From NCBI GenBank assembly GCA_937873245.1, contig CALMVY010000369.1:1-12302 (forward strand): a stretch of 12,302 nt of DNA, in the 5' to 3' direction. The notes under the pieces were generated by a model. That model was given only the letters and a program-made list of their open reading frames with translations. It searched no databases and was not told the DNA's origin. This DNA is from an uncultured Arthrobacter sp. (lineage in GTDB: Bacteria; Actinomycetota; Actinomycetes; Actinomycetales; Micrococcaceae). Below are positions 1-6,942 of the stretch, in pieces (the first letter of the stretch is position 1; each line of letters starts with the position of its first letter). Made by a program: the position numbers and the translations under genes.

Positions 1-283
1 CGTTCAGGTACTGCGCCAGCTCCTTGAGCTTGAGGGCGCGCTGGTGGAAGGTCAGCTTGCCGAGTTCCGCCTGGCCGGTGGTGCGTCCGTAATCCACGAC
101 GGCGGGGAGGTCCAGTCCCTCGGTGCTCACCTTGGCGAGGAGTTCACCCGTGCTGGCGTCCAGGACGGACGCGGCGCCGGCCGCGGAGCCGGCGTCGGGG
201 GTCCACCAGGAATCCCGGATGAAGCTGGGAACGATCTCGACAGTGTCTACTGTGGGTTCCGGAGCAGTTGCAGTGGTGGTCAT
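1..283 (-). CDS. paaZ: PaaZ, phenylacetate ring-opening bifunctional protein (N-terminus only, runs off left edge)
   Basis: The first 94 residues are visible and the gene continues past base 1. After a short Thr/Pro-rich start comes SWWTPD, then the pattern ASTGELLAKVSTEGLDL, then a segment with TFHQRALKLKELAQYLN. This follows the start of PaaZ proteins as I recall E. coli PaaZ (GEALWEVTSEGLD, then MTFIERAAMLKAVAKHL). PaaZ is a cytoplasmic fusion of an aldehyde dehydrogenase and a MaoC-type hydratase. It opens oxepin-CoA and oxidises the resulting semialdehyde in aerobic phenylacetate degradation. The ATG at 281-283 is preceded by GGAAGGA about 10 bases upstream, which fixes the start. The gene diverges from the thioesterase gene, and the shared intergenic region holds a PaaR-type operator. 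Neither catalytic site is in view, so a plain aldehyde dehydrogenase is the alternative. The context with beta-oxidation genes and the operator favours PaaZ. Confidence 0.8.
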   Translation of the reverse strand, partial: MTTTATAPEPTVDTVEIVPSFIRDSWWTPDAGSAAGAASVLDASTGELLAKVSTEGLDLPAVVDYGRTTGQAELGKLTFHQRALKLKELAQYLN

Positions 284-330
284 CGTTGACGGGTCCTTCC
301 AACGGGGGCAAGATCAACACGGCCAGCATT

Positions 331-352
331 ACTGACCGTCCGTTCGGTAATA
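331..352. promoter_or_regulatory. PaaR-type (TetR family) operator between paaZ and paaI
   Basis: The core ACCGTCCGTTCGGT (335-348) is a symmetric match to ACCGnnCGnnCGGT, with all ten fixed bases present, and it has ACT on the left. I recall this as the core of the operator bound by the phenylacetate repressor PaaR in Corynebacterium. It lies in the 162-base gap between the divergent paaZ and thioesterase starts, so one bound repressor could block both. No convincing -35/-10 pair was found. On the plus strand CTGACC at 332-337 with TACAGT at 357-362 is a weak candidate (19-base spacer). A second, weaker copy lies at 9989-10010. The repressor gene is not in the window, so binding is inferred. 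Confidence 0.7.
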
Positions 353-445
353 TGTCTACAGTACATGAATGAGGCCTGCCGCACACTAGCTGCGGCGGCA
401 CTGACCGGCCTGAGCCCCTGGATTTCCGGCCACAGAGGAGACGCT

Positions 446-862
446 ATGACGCCCGAGCCCCGGAACACCGAGCTGTGGAAGATCACCCTCGGCGAACTCG
501 ACGAGAAGATGGGCGTGAAGATCGTCGAGGAATCCGTCGAACGCGTCGTCGCCACCATGCCGGTGGAGGGCAACCGCCAGTCCTTCGGCCTTTTGCACGG
601 CGGCGCCTCGCTGGCCGTCGGGGAAGCAGTGGGATCCTGGGCCGCGGTCATCCACGCCAGCACCCTGGGCAAGACCGCCGTCGGGGTGGACGTCTCCGCC
701 ACGCACCACAAGTCGGCCCGCGAGGGGCTCATCACGATCACGGCGACGCCCATCCATCTGGGCGGAACCGTCACCACCCACGAGGTTGTCATCACGAACG
801 AGGCGGGCCAGCGGCTCTGCACCGTGCGGATCACGAACCTCCTCATCGACCGCAAGGGCTGA
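446..862 (+). CDS. paaI: Hotdog-fold acyl-CoA thioesterase, PaaI type
   Basis: This 138-residue protein is the normal length for a single hotdog-domain thioesterase. The signature LLHGGASLAVGEAVGSW (residues 49-65) holds the conserved His51-Gly-Gly loop and Glu60, the acid of the PaaI/YdiI-type site. It is followed by GKTAVGVDVSATHHKSA, which lines the CoA groove in this family. PaaI hydrolyses ring-hydroxylated phenylacetyl-CoA and similar dead-end thioesters so that CoA is not trapped. Position, divergent from paaZ across a PaaR-type operator, supports that role. The sequence alone also resembles the MenI/YdiI thioesterases that act on dihydroxynaphthoyl-CoA, so the substrate is not certain. 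ATG 446 was chosen because GAGGAG lies 6 bases upstream. An in-frame ATG at 365 has no ribosome binding site and would add 27 non-family residues. Confidence 0.8.
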   Translation: MTPEPRNTELWKITLGELDEKMGVKIVEESVERVVATMPVEGNRQSFGLLHGGASLAVGEAVGSWAAVIHASTLGKTAVGVDVSATHHKSAREGLITITATPIHLGGTVTTHEVVITNEAGQRLCTVRITNLLIDRKG

Positions 863-930
863 GGCAGAAGTCCCGGCAGCGTGCATCCAAACGCGGGTCC
901 CGGCCGGTAGTAACGGTGTAAGCAAATCAC

Positions 931-946
931 CGCCCGGATCCGGGCG
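931..946. repeat. Perfect 16-bp palindrome in the leader of the DUF4397 gene
   Basis: CGCCCGGATCCGGGCG is its own reverse complement over all 16 bases. It sits just ahead of the ribosome binding site (GAGGAG, 954-959) of the DUF4397 gene. In RNA it could form a 6-bp stem with a GATC tetraloop. In DNA it could be an operator for a dimeric repressor. Nothing in the sequence decides between these. Confidence 0.6.
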
Positions 947-965
947 ACTCAATGAGGAGTTTGAA

Positions 966-1679
966 ATGCGCAAATCCGTTTATGCTGCCGGCGCCCTGTC
1001 GATGGTGGCCGCACTCGCGTTCGCCGCCCCGGCCCAGGCCGGCGGGAAGCACGACGGCGGCGGGGACCACGGCGATGATGCCGAACTGTCCGTCCTGCAC
1101 GGCGTCAAAGGCCTTACCGTGGATGTCTGGGTGAACGGCAAGCTCACCCTGGACGACTTCGAGCCCGGCACCCTCGCGGGCCCGCTCAAGCTGGACGATG
1201 GCACGTACAAGATCGCCATCACCGCCGCAGACGCCACCAGCGCCGACAACCCGGTGATCGGCCCGGTCAAGGTCCAGCTCAGGGAGGGCCGGAACTACAC
1301 GGCTGTGGCGCACCTGGGCGCCTCCGGGACACCCACCGCAACCCTGTTCAAGAACGACACCTCAGCCAGCCCCAAGGGCGAGGGCAAGCTGACCGTCCGG
1401 CACGTGGCGGCAGCGCCCGCCGTCGACGTCCTTGCCGGCGAAACCGCGGTGATCGAGGACCTGGAGAACCCCGAGCAGGAGGTGCTGACGCTCAAGGCCG
1501 GCACGGTGTCCGCCTCGGTTGCTGCCGCCGGCACCACCGAGCCCCTGATCGGCCCGGCGGATGTTCCGGTCACCAAGGGCAAGAACACGATTGTGTACGC
1601 CTGGGGCAGCCTGGAAGACGACACCCTCGACGTTGCCGTCCAGGTGGTCGACTCGGCCAAGTGGCGCGGCGACGACTGA
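966..1679 (+). CDS. Secreted DUF4397-domain protein
   Basis: This 237-residue protein begins with a signal peptide: MRKS, a hydrophobic stretch, then APAQA with likely cleavage after about residue 25. A short His/Gly/Asp-rich linker (GGKHDGGGDHGDD) follows and might bind a metal, which is a guess. The rest is two diverged repeats. One runs from about 40 to 130 (LSVLHGVKGLTVDVWVNG to YTAVAHL). The other runs from about 141 to 230 (LTVRHVAAAPAVDVLAG to TIVYAWG). Each repeat has the DUF4397 pattern of a V(R/L)H start, a VDVW/VDVL strand, an IGP turn and a late aromatic strand. DUF4397 proteins are exported beta-sandwich proteins of unknown role. No LPXTG motif or membrane segment is present, so it is probably free or loosely held at the wall. 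ATG 966 has GAGGAG 6 bases upstream. It is not obviously co-transcribed with the thioesterase, which ends 103 bases earlier. Confidence 0.85.
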   Translation: MRKSVYAAGALSMVAALAFAAPAQAGGKHDGGGDHGDDAELSVLHGVKGLTVDVWVNGKLTLDDFEPGTLAGPLKLDDGTYKIAITAADATSADNPVIGPVKVQLREGRNYTAVAHLGASGTPTATLFKNDTSASPKGEGKLTVRHVAAAPAVDVLAGETAVIEDLENPEQEVLTLKAGTVSASVAAAGTTEPLIGPADVPVTKGKNTIVYAWGSLEDDTLDVAVQVVDSAKWRGDD

Positions 1680-1712
1680 GCCGGCGGACCGGTTCTGAGG
1701 GACGGGCCTGAC

Positions 1713-1744
1713 AGCAGCGCACCTGCCACACGGCGTGCGCTGCT
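1713..1744 (+). terminator. Candidate terminator hairpin after the DUF4397 gene
   Basis: AGCAGCGCAC (1713-1722) and GTGCGCTGCT (1735-1744) form a perfect 10-bp stem with a 12-base loop, 33 bases past the stop codon. No T-run follows, so it may be a weak or Rho-assisted terminator. It lies between two convergent genes and could serve either strand. Confidence 0.5.
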
Positions 1745-1813
1745 CGTCGGGCCTACACCTGTCCCGCCCCTTGACGTAGGGCCGATGGACCCGGAGCGCC
1801 TCCTGCCCGGACT

Positions 1814-1850
1814 GCTAGCGTGGAAGCGCTGATGGCTGACTTCCAGTAGC
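1814..1850 (-). terminator. Candidate hairpin just past the protease stop
   Basis: TGGAAG (1821-1826) pairs with CTTCCA (1840-1845). The outer bases GCTA (1814-1817) and TAGC (1847-1850) can extend the stem through a small asymmetric bulge. It starts 8 bases beyond the stop of the minus-strand protease gene. No T-run follows on that strand, so termination is only a suggestion. Confidence 0.3.
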
Positions 1851-1858
1851 GGCGGCAG

Positions 1859-4516
1859 TTAGCGGACCGCCCGACGCCGTGCGGCAGCCAGCTTGGTGCC
1901 GCCCAGCAGGACACTGCCCAGCAGGATCGCCCCGCCGGCTAGGCCTGCTGTCGGCAGGAGCGTCCCGGCGCCGGTGTTCGGCAGCGTCCCGGCGCCGGCC
2001 GGAAGCACCGGGGCCGCGGCAGCCGGGACGCCGGGCTCGGCCGGCGCGGCGGCCGGCGCGGCGGGGGGTGCAACGGCCGCGGCCTCGATAATGAAGGTCA
2101 CGAGCCGCGGGGCGGAGGCAACGCCGTCCACGGACTGGGTGACGGAAAGGGTGTGCGACCCGGGCGTGAGGCCTGCCGGGAACGGCACGCTCCAGCGTCC
2201 GCCAGCCACCAGGACCTGCGGGACCATGGAGCGGACCACCGCGCGTGCGCCGACGCCGGCACCCCCGCCGCCGGCCTGGGCAGCCCCCACCGGAGTCCCA
2301 TCGATGGCCACCGACACGTCGGCGCCGTCGACCCCGGTCCCGGCAATCGTCTCGGGAAGGGCGTCCTGGCTAAAGTGCAAGCCGTCCACGATCGACGATA
2401 CTGTCGGGACGCCCGGGACGACGGTGAAGGTTCTGGTGACGGACGGACTGTCCACACCGCCGTCGGACGTTTGGACGGCGTGCACTGCGAGCTGGCCATA
2501 GACGGGCGAGGTAACGGGAACGCTCCACTGGCCGTCCGGCTGGACCGCTGCGGAACCGCTGACGTCCCCGGTGAGCTTCACCGTCAATCCGGGGGTTCCG
2601 GTGCCATCGATGCGGCTGAGCGTCATCAAGGGCGCTCCCGCTTCAGGGGCGGCGATCACTGGAGCATCAAGGTCGGAGACGTTGACGGCCAACGCGACCG
2701 CGCCTGATTTGCTGAAGCCGTTGACGGTCTCCGCCGTGAATGTCAGTCCGCCTGGAGTCGCGGGCGCGGGGAAGAACCAGTTCCCGGCGCCGTCCACCGG
2801 CAGCTCCACGGGCGCCTCGGTGCCAACGGTAATACGTACTTTTGAGTTGGCGGCGACGGCCGACGCGGGAGCTGCCGCAACCCGGCCCGTGATGGGTTGC
2901 CCGGCCTTGAAGGTCAGGTTTTCCGGGGCCACGAGCTCGGGCTTGTTCAGGAACAGCTGGAGTTGGACAGCAGTGGGGAACTTGGTGAGGGCGTCCTGCA
3001 GCGTCGTGGCGATGGCGAAATTCTCTCCGGACGTCTCGCCTGCCGAATGCGTGCCCACGGCGAAGTTGCCGCTGATCCAGGGCCCGCCCGAGTCTCCGCC
3101 GCTGGACTGGACGTCATTGGACAGGAAGCCCTTGAAGGCGCGGAGGTCCGCCGGGTCTGTGGTTCGACCGCCCACCACGTATATCCCCACTTCAGCAACG
3201 TTTCCGCAGGACCAGCCAGTGGTCCGCCCGGAGCGGCACACTGCCTGGCCTTCGAAGGGAGCAACGACGCCGATAATCTTCACCGCGGTGGGGCCGGGGT
3301 TCGCAGCGCTGGCCCAGGTGGCCACGGCCGGCTGGACGTTGATTCCGCTGTCGAGGGCCTCGATGACGGCGATGTCGGTGCCCACATTGCCAGGGGTTTC
3401 CTCGGTGCCCGTAATCCAGCTGTTGAGCGTTCCGCCGAACTGGCTGAATCCGAAGCTGCCGAGCGGCGCCAGGGTGCCAGGCAGGGGCGCCGATCCGCCC
3501 GCAGTGGCGGACGTCGGGGGCTCGAGCTCGGCGATCCGTGCCGTGCCGTCCTCGGCGCAGTGCCCCGCTGTCAACACGACCGGCAGTCCTGCCGCGCTGA
3601 AGGCGCCAAATCCCGTCGAGCAGATGGTCTGCCGGTCAATGGCGTAACCCTCACCGCCGTAGACGTCCGCTTCCGTCGTCACGGGGGACCCCTGCTCCAG
3701 CTGGACGTTGGCGTAGCGGGCCACGAAGTCAGCCGGGGAAATCTTCCCGGGCGCTGCATCAGTCGTCGCCGGCTCCGTTGGCTGGGCAGGGACCGGGGAC
3801 CCGTCTGCTTCGGCCGCATTCTTCCCGCCGGTACGGATGATGAAACTGCCGCCGGAGTAGGCCACGGCCTGCAGTGCGGCGGGCCCAACCTCGCGGACAT
3901 AGGCCTGGAACAGCTGCTCGGTGCTGGACGCCACCAGTTCCGCCGCGGAAGGAACGGCCTCGGGAGCCGCGGAGGGAGCCTCCGACGCAATAGTCGACGG
4001 GGCAGTCGAGGGCTCAGCTAACGGTCCAGCCGGTGCCACGAGCACGAACACTGCCCCGGTTCCGGCCCCGTTGAGTTCGTTCACCCGGGCCTGCACATCG
4101 CCTCCGCTGCCTTCGACGTGGATCTTGCCGTCCCGGAGGCTGATCCCCAGATAACCGGGGAGTCCCCGAAGGGAAGGAACGGCGTCGGCGGCGGTCCTGG
4201 CCAGCTGGCCTGCGGCGTTGAACTCCTCGAGCGTCATGCCCAGGTCGCGCCGGACCGCTTCCGCGAGTCCGGCGTCGCTGATTTCCGGCGCAGTTGCCGG
4301 AGCCGTCGCCAGGGCCGTCGCGCCAGCCGCCGTCGTAGCATCAGACGGCGCTGCCGGGCCGGCGGTCGCCGACGGCGAAGCGTCGGCCGAGGCAGCGGGT
4401 ACAGCCTCCGGTCCCCCGCTCTCGGCCAGCGCCGGAACAGCGTAGAACGAACCCGCGAGCGCGATGGCGGCAGCCGCCACCGCCCGCACTGTCAGCTGAA
4501 ACCTGGGAGTCTTCAC
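1859..4516 (-). CDS. LPXTG-anchored trypsin-fold (S1) serine protease with Ig-like domains
   Basis: An 885-residue multidomain exported protein. Residues 1-32 are a signal peptide (cleavage near ALA-E), followed by an Ala/Pro/Thr-rich spacer. Residues about 75-275 resemble the pro-region of alpha-lytic/streptogrisin-type proteases (LGMTLEEFNAAGQLARTAAD, then GGSFIIRTGG). The catalytic domain spans about 285-520. The triad is His319 in LTAGHC, Asp381 in GTDIAVIE and Ser476 in GGDSGGPW. Cys299-Cys320 and Cys427-Cys437 (VCRSGRTTGWSCG) match the two usual disulfides. Three bacterial Ig-like domains follow at about 527-615, 616-700 and 701-811, then an Ala/Pro linker. LPNTG at 845-849, a hydrophobic segment and RRRAVR form a sortase sorting signal. 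The start is GTG, 9 bases after the stop of the upstream phosphatase gene, with no clear ribosome binding site, which suggests translational coupling. The substrate is unknown. Confidence 0.88.
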   Translation of the reverse strand: MKTPRFQLTVRAVAAAAIALAGSFYAVPALAESGGPEAVPAASADASPSATAGPAAPSDATTAAGATALATAPATAPEISDAGLAEAVRRDLGMTLEEFNAAGQLARTAADAVPSLRGLPGYLGISLRDGKIHVEGSGGDVQARVNELNGAGTGAVFVLVAPAGPLAEPSTAPSTIASEAPSAAPEAVPSAAELVASSTEQLFQAYVREVGPAALQAVAYSGGSFIIRTGGKNAAEADGSPVPAQPTEPATTDAAPGKISPADFVARYANVQLEQGSPVTTEADVYGGEGYAIDRQTICSTGFGAFSAAGLPVVLTAGHCAEDGTARIAELEPPTSATAGGSAPLPGTLAPLGSFGFSQFGGTLNSWITGTEETPGNVGTDIAVIEALDSGINVQPAVATWASAANPGPTAVKIIGVVAPFEGQAVCRSGRTTGWSCGNVAEVGIYVVGGRTTDPADLRAFKGFLSNDVQSSGGDSGGPWISGNFAVGTHSAGETSGENFAIATTLQDALTKFPTAVQLQLFLNKPELVAPENLTFKAGQPITGRVAAAPASAVAANSKVRITVGTEAPVELPVDGAGNWFFPAPATPGGLTFTAETVNGFSKSGAVALAVNVSDLDAPVIAAPEAGAPLMTLSRIDGTGTPGLTVKLTGDVSGSAAVQPDGQWSVPVTSPVYGQLAVHAVQTSDGGVDSPSVTRTFTVVPGVPTVSSIVDGLHFSQDALPETIAGTGVDGADVSVAIDGTPVGAAQAGGGGAGVGARAVVRSMVPQVLVAGGRWSVPFPAGLTPGSHTLSVTQSVDGVASAPRLVTFIIEAAAVAPPAAPAAAPAEPGVPAAAAPVLPAGAGTLPNTGAGTLLPTAGLAGGAILLGSVLLGGTKLAAARRRAVR

Positions 4517-4525
4517 CCGGTTACT

Positions 4526-5263
4526 CTAGCGCCCCAATTTGGCCCTAATGGCAGCCAGTTCGGGTTCCGTTACGCCATTGTGGCGAAGGAACTCCTCGGC
4601 TTTCACGCTGCGCACAAACCGGAGCAGGCTGTCCAGCCGCGCTTCAAGCAGGGGCGCGAGGACTTCCTCCGGCAGATACCGTTCATGCGGATGCGGGACC
4701 CCGGAGACGCGATGGTGTTCGTTGATGCCGCGCACGGCACGCTCGTAGCCCGCCGCAATGGCGTCCTCACCCGCTCCGGCGAGGTCCTGGAGCATGGCCG
4801 CGATCATCCCGCTGCGGTCCCGGCCGGCCGAGCAATGGATCACGACGCCGCCGCGCGCCGCCGCCACGGCCTTGAAGACCGCGGCGAGCTTCCCCGGGAA
4901 GATCCGGGCGTTGTCCGCGTAGGACGCCGGATGGTTCAGGTAGGGAACGCACAGCTCCCGGAACTCGCTGTTGGCGGGGTCCTCGGTGGGGGCGTGCACG
5001 ACGTCGAACGCGGCCAGGGTCTGTGCGCTCACCAGGGGATCGGTAGCACGACGGCGGATCTCGTCCGGGTTGCGGAGGTCAATCACCGTCCGGATGCCGC
5101 CGTCGTACGCCTGTTGCCAGCCGGCCTCGGTGAGCCATTCGCGGCGTCCCATCCGGAACACGCTGCCGGCGGCGTGCCAGGCATTGACCGCCCCGTCCCA
5201 GGCCACGGCTCCGGGCATGGACACACGTTGGGAGCCGCTGCCCGGGGCGTCGGGAATCGTCAT
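4526..5263 (-). CDS. Tyrosine/serine protein phosphatase of the CX5R (Y_phosphatase3) family
   Basis: A predicted cytoplasmic phosphatase of 245 residues from the ATG at 5263. The catalytic loop HCSAGRDRSG has Cys144 and Arg150 (CX5R). The N-terminal half carries GSVFRMGRREWL and GIRTVIDLRNPDE, typical of the actinobacterial PF13350 group related to Mycobacterium PtpB. PtpB-like enzymes remove phosphate from phosphotyrosine, phosphoserine/threonine or phosphoinositides. No signal peptide is evident. The start is uncertain: an in-frame GTG at 5299 would add 12 residues, and an ATG at 5218 would still keep the whole domain. None has a strong ribosome binding site. The gene ends 9 bases before the GTG of the anchored protease, so the two are probably one transcript. 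A functional link between them is not evident from the family alone. Confidence 0.82.
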   Translation of the reverse strand: MTIPDAPGSGSQRVSMPGAVAWDGAVNAWHAAGSVFRMGRREWLTEAGWQQAYDGGIRTVIDLRNPDEIRRRATDPLVSAQTLAAFDVVHAPTEDPANSEFRELCVPYLNHPASYADNARIFPGKLAAVFKAVAAARGGVVIHCSAGRDRSGMIAAMLQDLAGAGEDAIAAGYERAVRGINEHHRVSGVPHPHERYLPEEVLAPLLEARLDSLLRFVRSVKAEEFLRHNGVTEPELAAIRAKLGR

Positions 5264-5365
5264 TCTGACAGCTAAGCACACGTCCGCGCGCCGCTCCACT
5301 GGCAGGATTCGCGAAAGATCTCCACATAGGGCCTTTTGGCAGGGTGCGGGGTTCGGGCTCGCGCG

Positions 5366-5482
5366 TAGGGTGGCGGTGAACCCGGTAGCCGCCGGGCTCT
5401 TTTACAGCACGTCTGCCGCGGGGACTGACACACCTGCGCGGCACGGGCGCTGAAACCAGCGTGCGACTGAGGGAAAAACACC
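5366..5482 (+). promoter_or_regulatory. Structured 5' leader of the SGNH esterase gene; possible attenuator or riboswitch, class unknown
   Basis: Upstream of the esterase are three hairpins in a row. CCCGG/CCGGG (5381-5385 with 5392-5396) is followed by CTCTTTTA and so looks like a terminator. GCCGCG/CGCGGC (5415-5420 with 5437-5442) has a 16-base loop. CGCTG/CAGCG (5448-5452 with 5457-5461) has an AAAC loop. An alternative stem, GGCGG (5372-5376) with CCGCC (5389-5393), would exclude the first hairpin. That is the layout expected for attenuation. TAGGGT at 5366-5371 could be a -10 element, in which case the leader begins near 5378 and the alternative stem would be lost. I could not match the sequence to a riboswitch class I know well. 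c-di-AMP leaders often precede secreted wall enzymes in actinobacteria but were not confirmed here. Confidence 0.4.
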
Positions 5483-6307
5483 ATGGGAACTCTGAAACTT
5501 CGACGCCGCCGATCGGCTCTTGCGGCCGGTCTCGCCACCATCGCAATGGCGGTTGGTTTGGCGGCCGTCCCGGCGCAGGCCATAGACAAAACCGACTACG
5601 TCGCTCTGGGAGATTCCTTCGCCGCGGGCCAGGGCGCGGGACCGTACAAGAACGACACTTGCTACCGCAGCGAGAACACCTACTCCGAACTCGCGGCCGA
5701 CACCAAGGCCATCAAGCTGATCAAGAACGCGGCCTGCAGCGGCAACACGACCCAGGACGTGGTCGGCAGCCAGCCGCACCAGCTGAAGACGACAACGGAG
5801 CTGGTGACCATCACGGCCGGCGGCAACAACCTCGGGTTTGGGGATATCGTCACCAGCTGCGGCGCTGCCGATCCCGACCTCGTTGAGGCGTGCGCCCGAG
5901 CCAGCGCGGCCGCGGCGTCCAGGATCGGCAGCGGCCAACTGGCCGGCGAGGTAGCCGCGATGATCCAGAGCGTGCAGGCGGCCGCGCCGAACGCCAAGAT
6001 TGTGGTGACCGGCTACCCCTACCTCTTCGACCCGATCCCCGCCGGCCTGACCGATCCGATGTCCCAATTCATCTACCAGGCCACTGACCTGGCTGACGGC
6101 CTGAACGGATCCATCGCCCTGGCCGCTTGGGAGACGAAAGTGCAGTTCGTCGATGTCGGGCCCGCTTTCGCCGGCCACGGCATCAACTCGAACGCCCCGT
6201 GGATTAACGGCGCCACCGGTAACGCCGATGGCTTCCACCCGAACGCCGAGGGCTACCTGGCGTACTACACAGCAATGAAAGCCGACGGCGCCTACTCGGC
6301 ACCCTAG
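5483..6307 (+). CDS. Secreted SGNH/GDSL-family esterase or lipase
   Basis: A 274-residue protein with a signal peptide: a run of Arg/Lys (LKLRRRR), a hydrophobic core, then VPAQA with likely cleavage after residue 33. The mature part shows the SGNH blocks. ALGDSFAAGQG (41-51) carries the nucleophile Ser45. Block II is near AACSGNTT (83-90). TAGGNNLGF (111-119) carries the block III Asn. ADGFHPNAEGY (248-258) carries Asp249 and His252. Cys60/Cys85 and Cys126/Cys137 are likely disulfides, as in Streptomyces extracellular esterases of this family. It probably hydrolyses esters or lipids outside the cell, substrate unknown. ATG 5483 has GAGGGA 8 bases upstream. Its stop overlaps the stop of the convergent GNAT gene in the four bases CTAG (6304-6307). 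Confidence 0.9.
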   Translation: MGTLKLRRRRSALAAGLATIAMAVGLAAVPAQAIDKTDYVALGDSFAAGQGAGPYKNDTCYRSENTYSELAADTKAIKLIKNAACSGNTTQDVVGSQPHQLKTTTELVTITAGGNNLGFGDIVTSCGAADPDLVEACARASAAAASRIGSGQLAGEVAAMIQSVQAAAPNAKIVVTGYPYLFDPIPAGLTDPMSQFIYQATDLADGLNGSIALAAWETKVQFVDVGPAFAGHGINSNAPWINGATGNADGFHPNAEGYLAYYTAMKADGAYSAP

Positions 6308-6912
6308 CGGCGCTTCGCCAGCCTGGATTCGAGGGCGTTCCGGACCATCGGCCACTCGTGTTCCAGGATGGAAAACACCACGGTGTCCCGCAGCGCGCCG
6401 TCAGCGCTGCGGGTGTGGTTGCGGCGCACCCCGTCCTGTTTGGCTCCCAGCCGCGCGATCGCCTCGCGGGACTGGTGGTTGAGCCAGTGCGTGCGGAACT
6501 CGACGGCGGGGCAGCCCAGCGTTTCGAAGGCGTGCCGCAGCAACAGCAGCTTGGAGTCCGGGTTGCTGCCGCTGCCATGGGCGGATGCCGCGTTCCAGGT
6601 GGAGCCGATCTCCACCCGGGGAGTGTCGGCGTCGATGTTCATGTAGGTGGTCATGCCGATCACCCGGCCCGGACCGCCGGTGGCGGGGTCAATCAGCCGC
6701 GTGGTGAACGGCAGCATGGAGCCGCTGCGCTGCAGGGCCAGGCGCCGCTCGATCTCGGCGGCCATCTGCTCCGGGGCGGGCACACTGGTGTACCAGAGGC
6801 GCCACAGTTCGCCGTCGCGGGCGGCCTCGACGAGGCCGTCGTGGTGGGCCTGGCTCAGCGGCTCAAGGACGACGTACTGGCCGGTCAGGGTGATGGGGTT
6901 GATGGAAGTCAC
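6304..6912 (-). CDS. GNAT-family N-acetyltransferase (RimJ/RimL-like)
   Basis: A 202-residue single-domain cytoplasmic protein. LTGQYVVLEPLSQAHHDGL at the N-terminus and EIGSTWNAASAHGSGSNPDSKLLLL (in two parts around residues 101-125) are typical of RimJ/RimL-like acetyltransferases. In these the HGSGSNPDSK loop (112-121) contacts acetyl-CoA, and VEFRTHWLNHQSREAIARLGAKQDG (residues 137-161) is the conserved C-terminal stretch. The target, a protein N-terminus or a small amine, is unknown. The GTG start at 6912 has AGGA 7 bases upstream. It begins 30 bases after the 3-hydroxyacyl-CoA dehydrogenase stop on the same strand, so it may be the last gene of the thiolase operon. Nothing about the family ties it to phenylacetate, so it may simply be carried along. 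Confidence 0.85.
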   Translation of the reverse strand: MTSINPITLTGQYVVLEPLSQAHHDGLVEAARDGELWRLWYTSVPAPEQMAAEIERRLALQRSGSMLPFTTRLIDPATGGPGRVIGMTTYMNIDADTPRVEIGSTWNAASAHGSGSNPDSKLLLLRHAFETLGCPAVEFRTHWLNHQSREAIARLGAKQDGVRRNHTRSADGALRDTVVFSILEHEWPMVRNALESRLAKRR

Positions 6913-6942
6913 CGCACCATCCTAGGGGCCAAGAACGGCCGG

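Noticed and set aside
365..445. 27-residue extension of the thioesterase
   Set aside because: ATG 365 has no ribosome binding site and would start inside the likely promoter; GAGGAG precedes ATG 446.
1785..1832. 15-residue open frame starting ATGGACCCGG
   Set aside because: There is no ribosome binding site or family match; too short to support.
2571..3647. Long open frame (358 codons) on the plus strand
   Set aside because: It lies antisense to the protease gene. High GC keeps this frame open; it has no ribosome binding site or recognisable domain, while the opposite strand has a full catalytic triad.
4118..5275. 385-codon plus-strand open frame
   Set aside because: It is antisense to the protease start and the phosphatase; Arg/Gly-rich with no domain.
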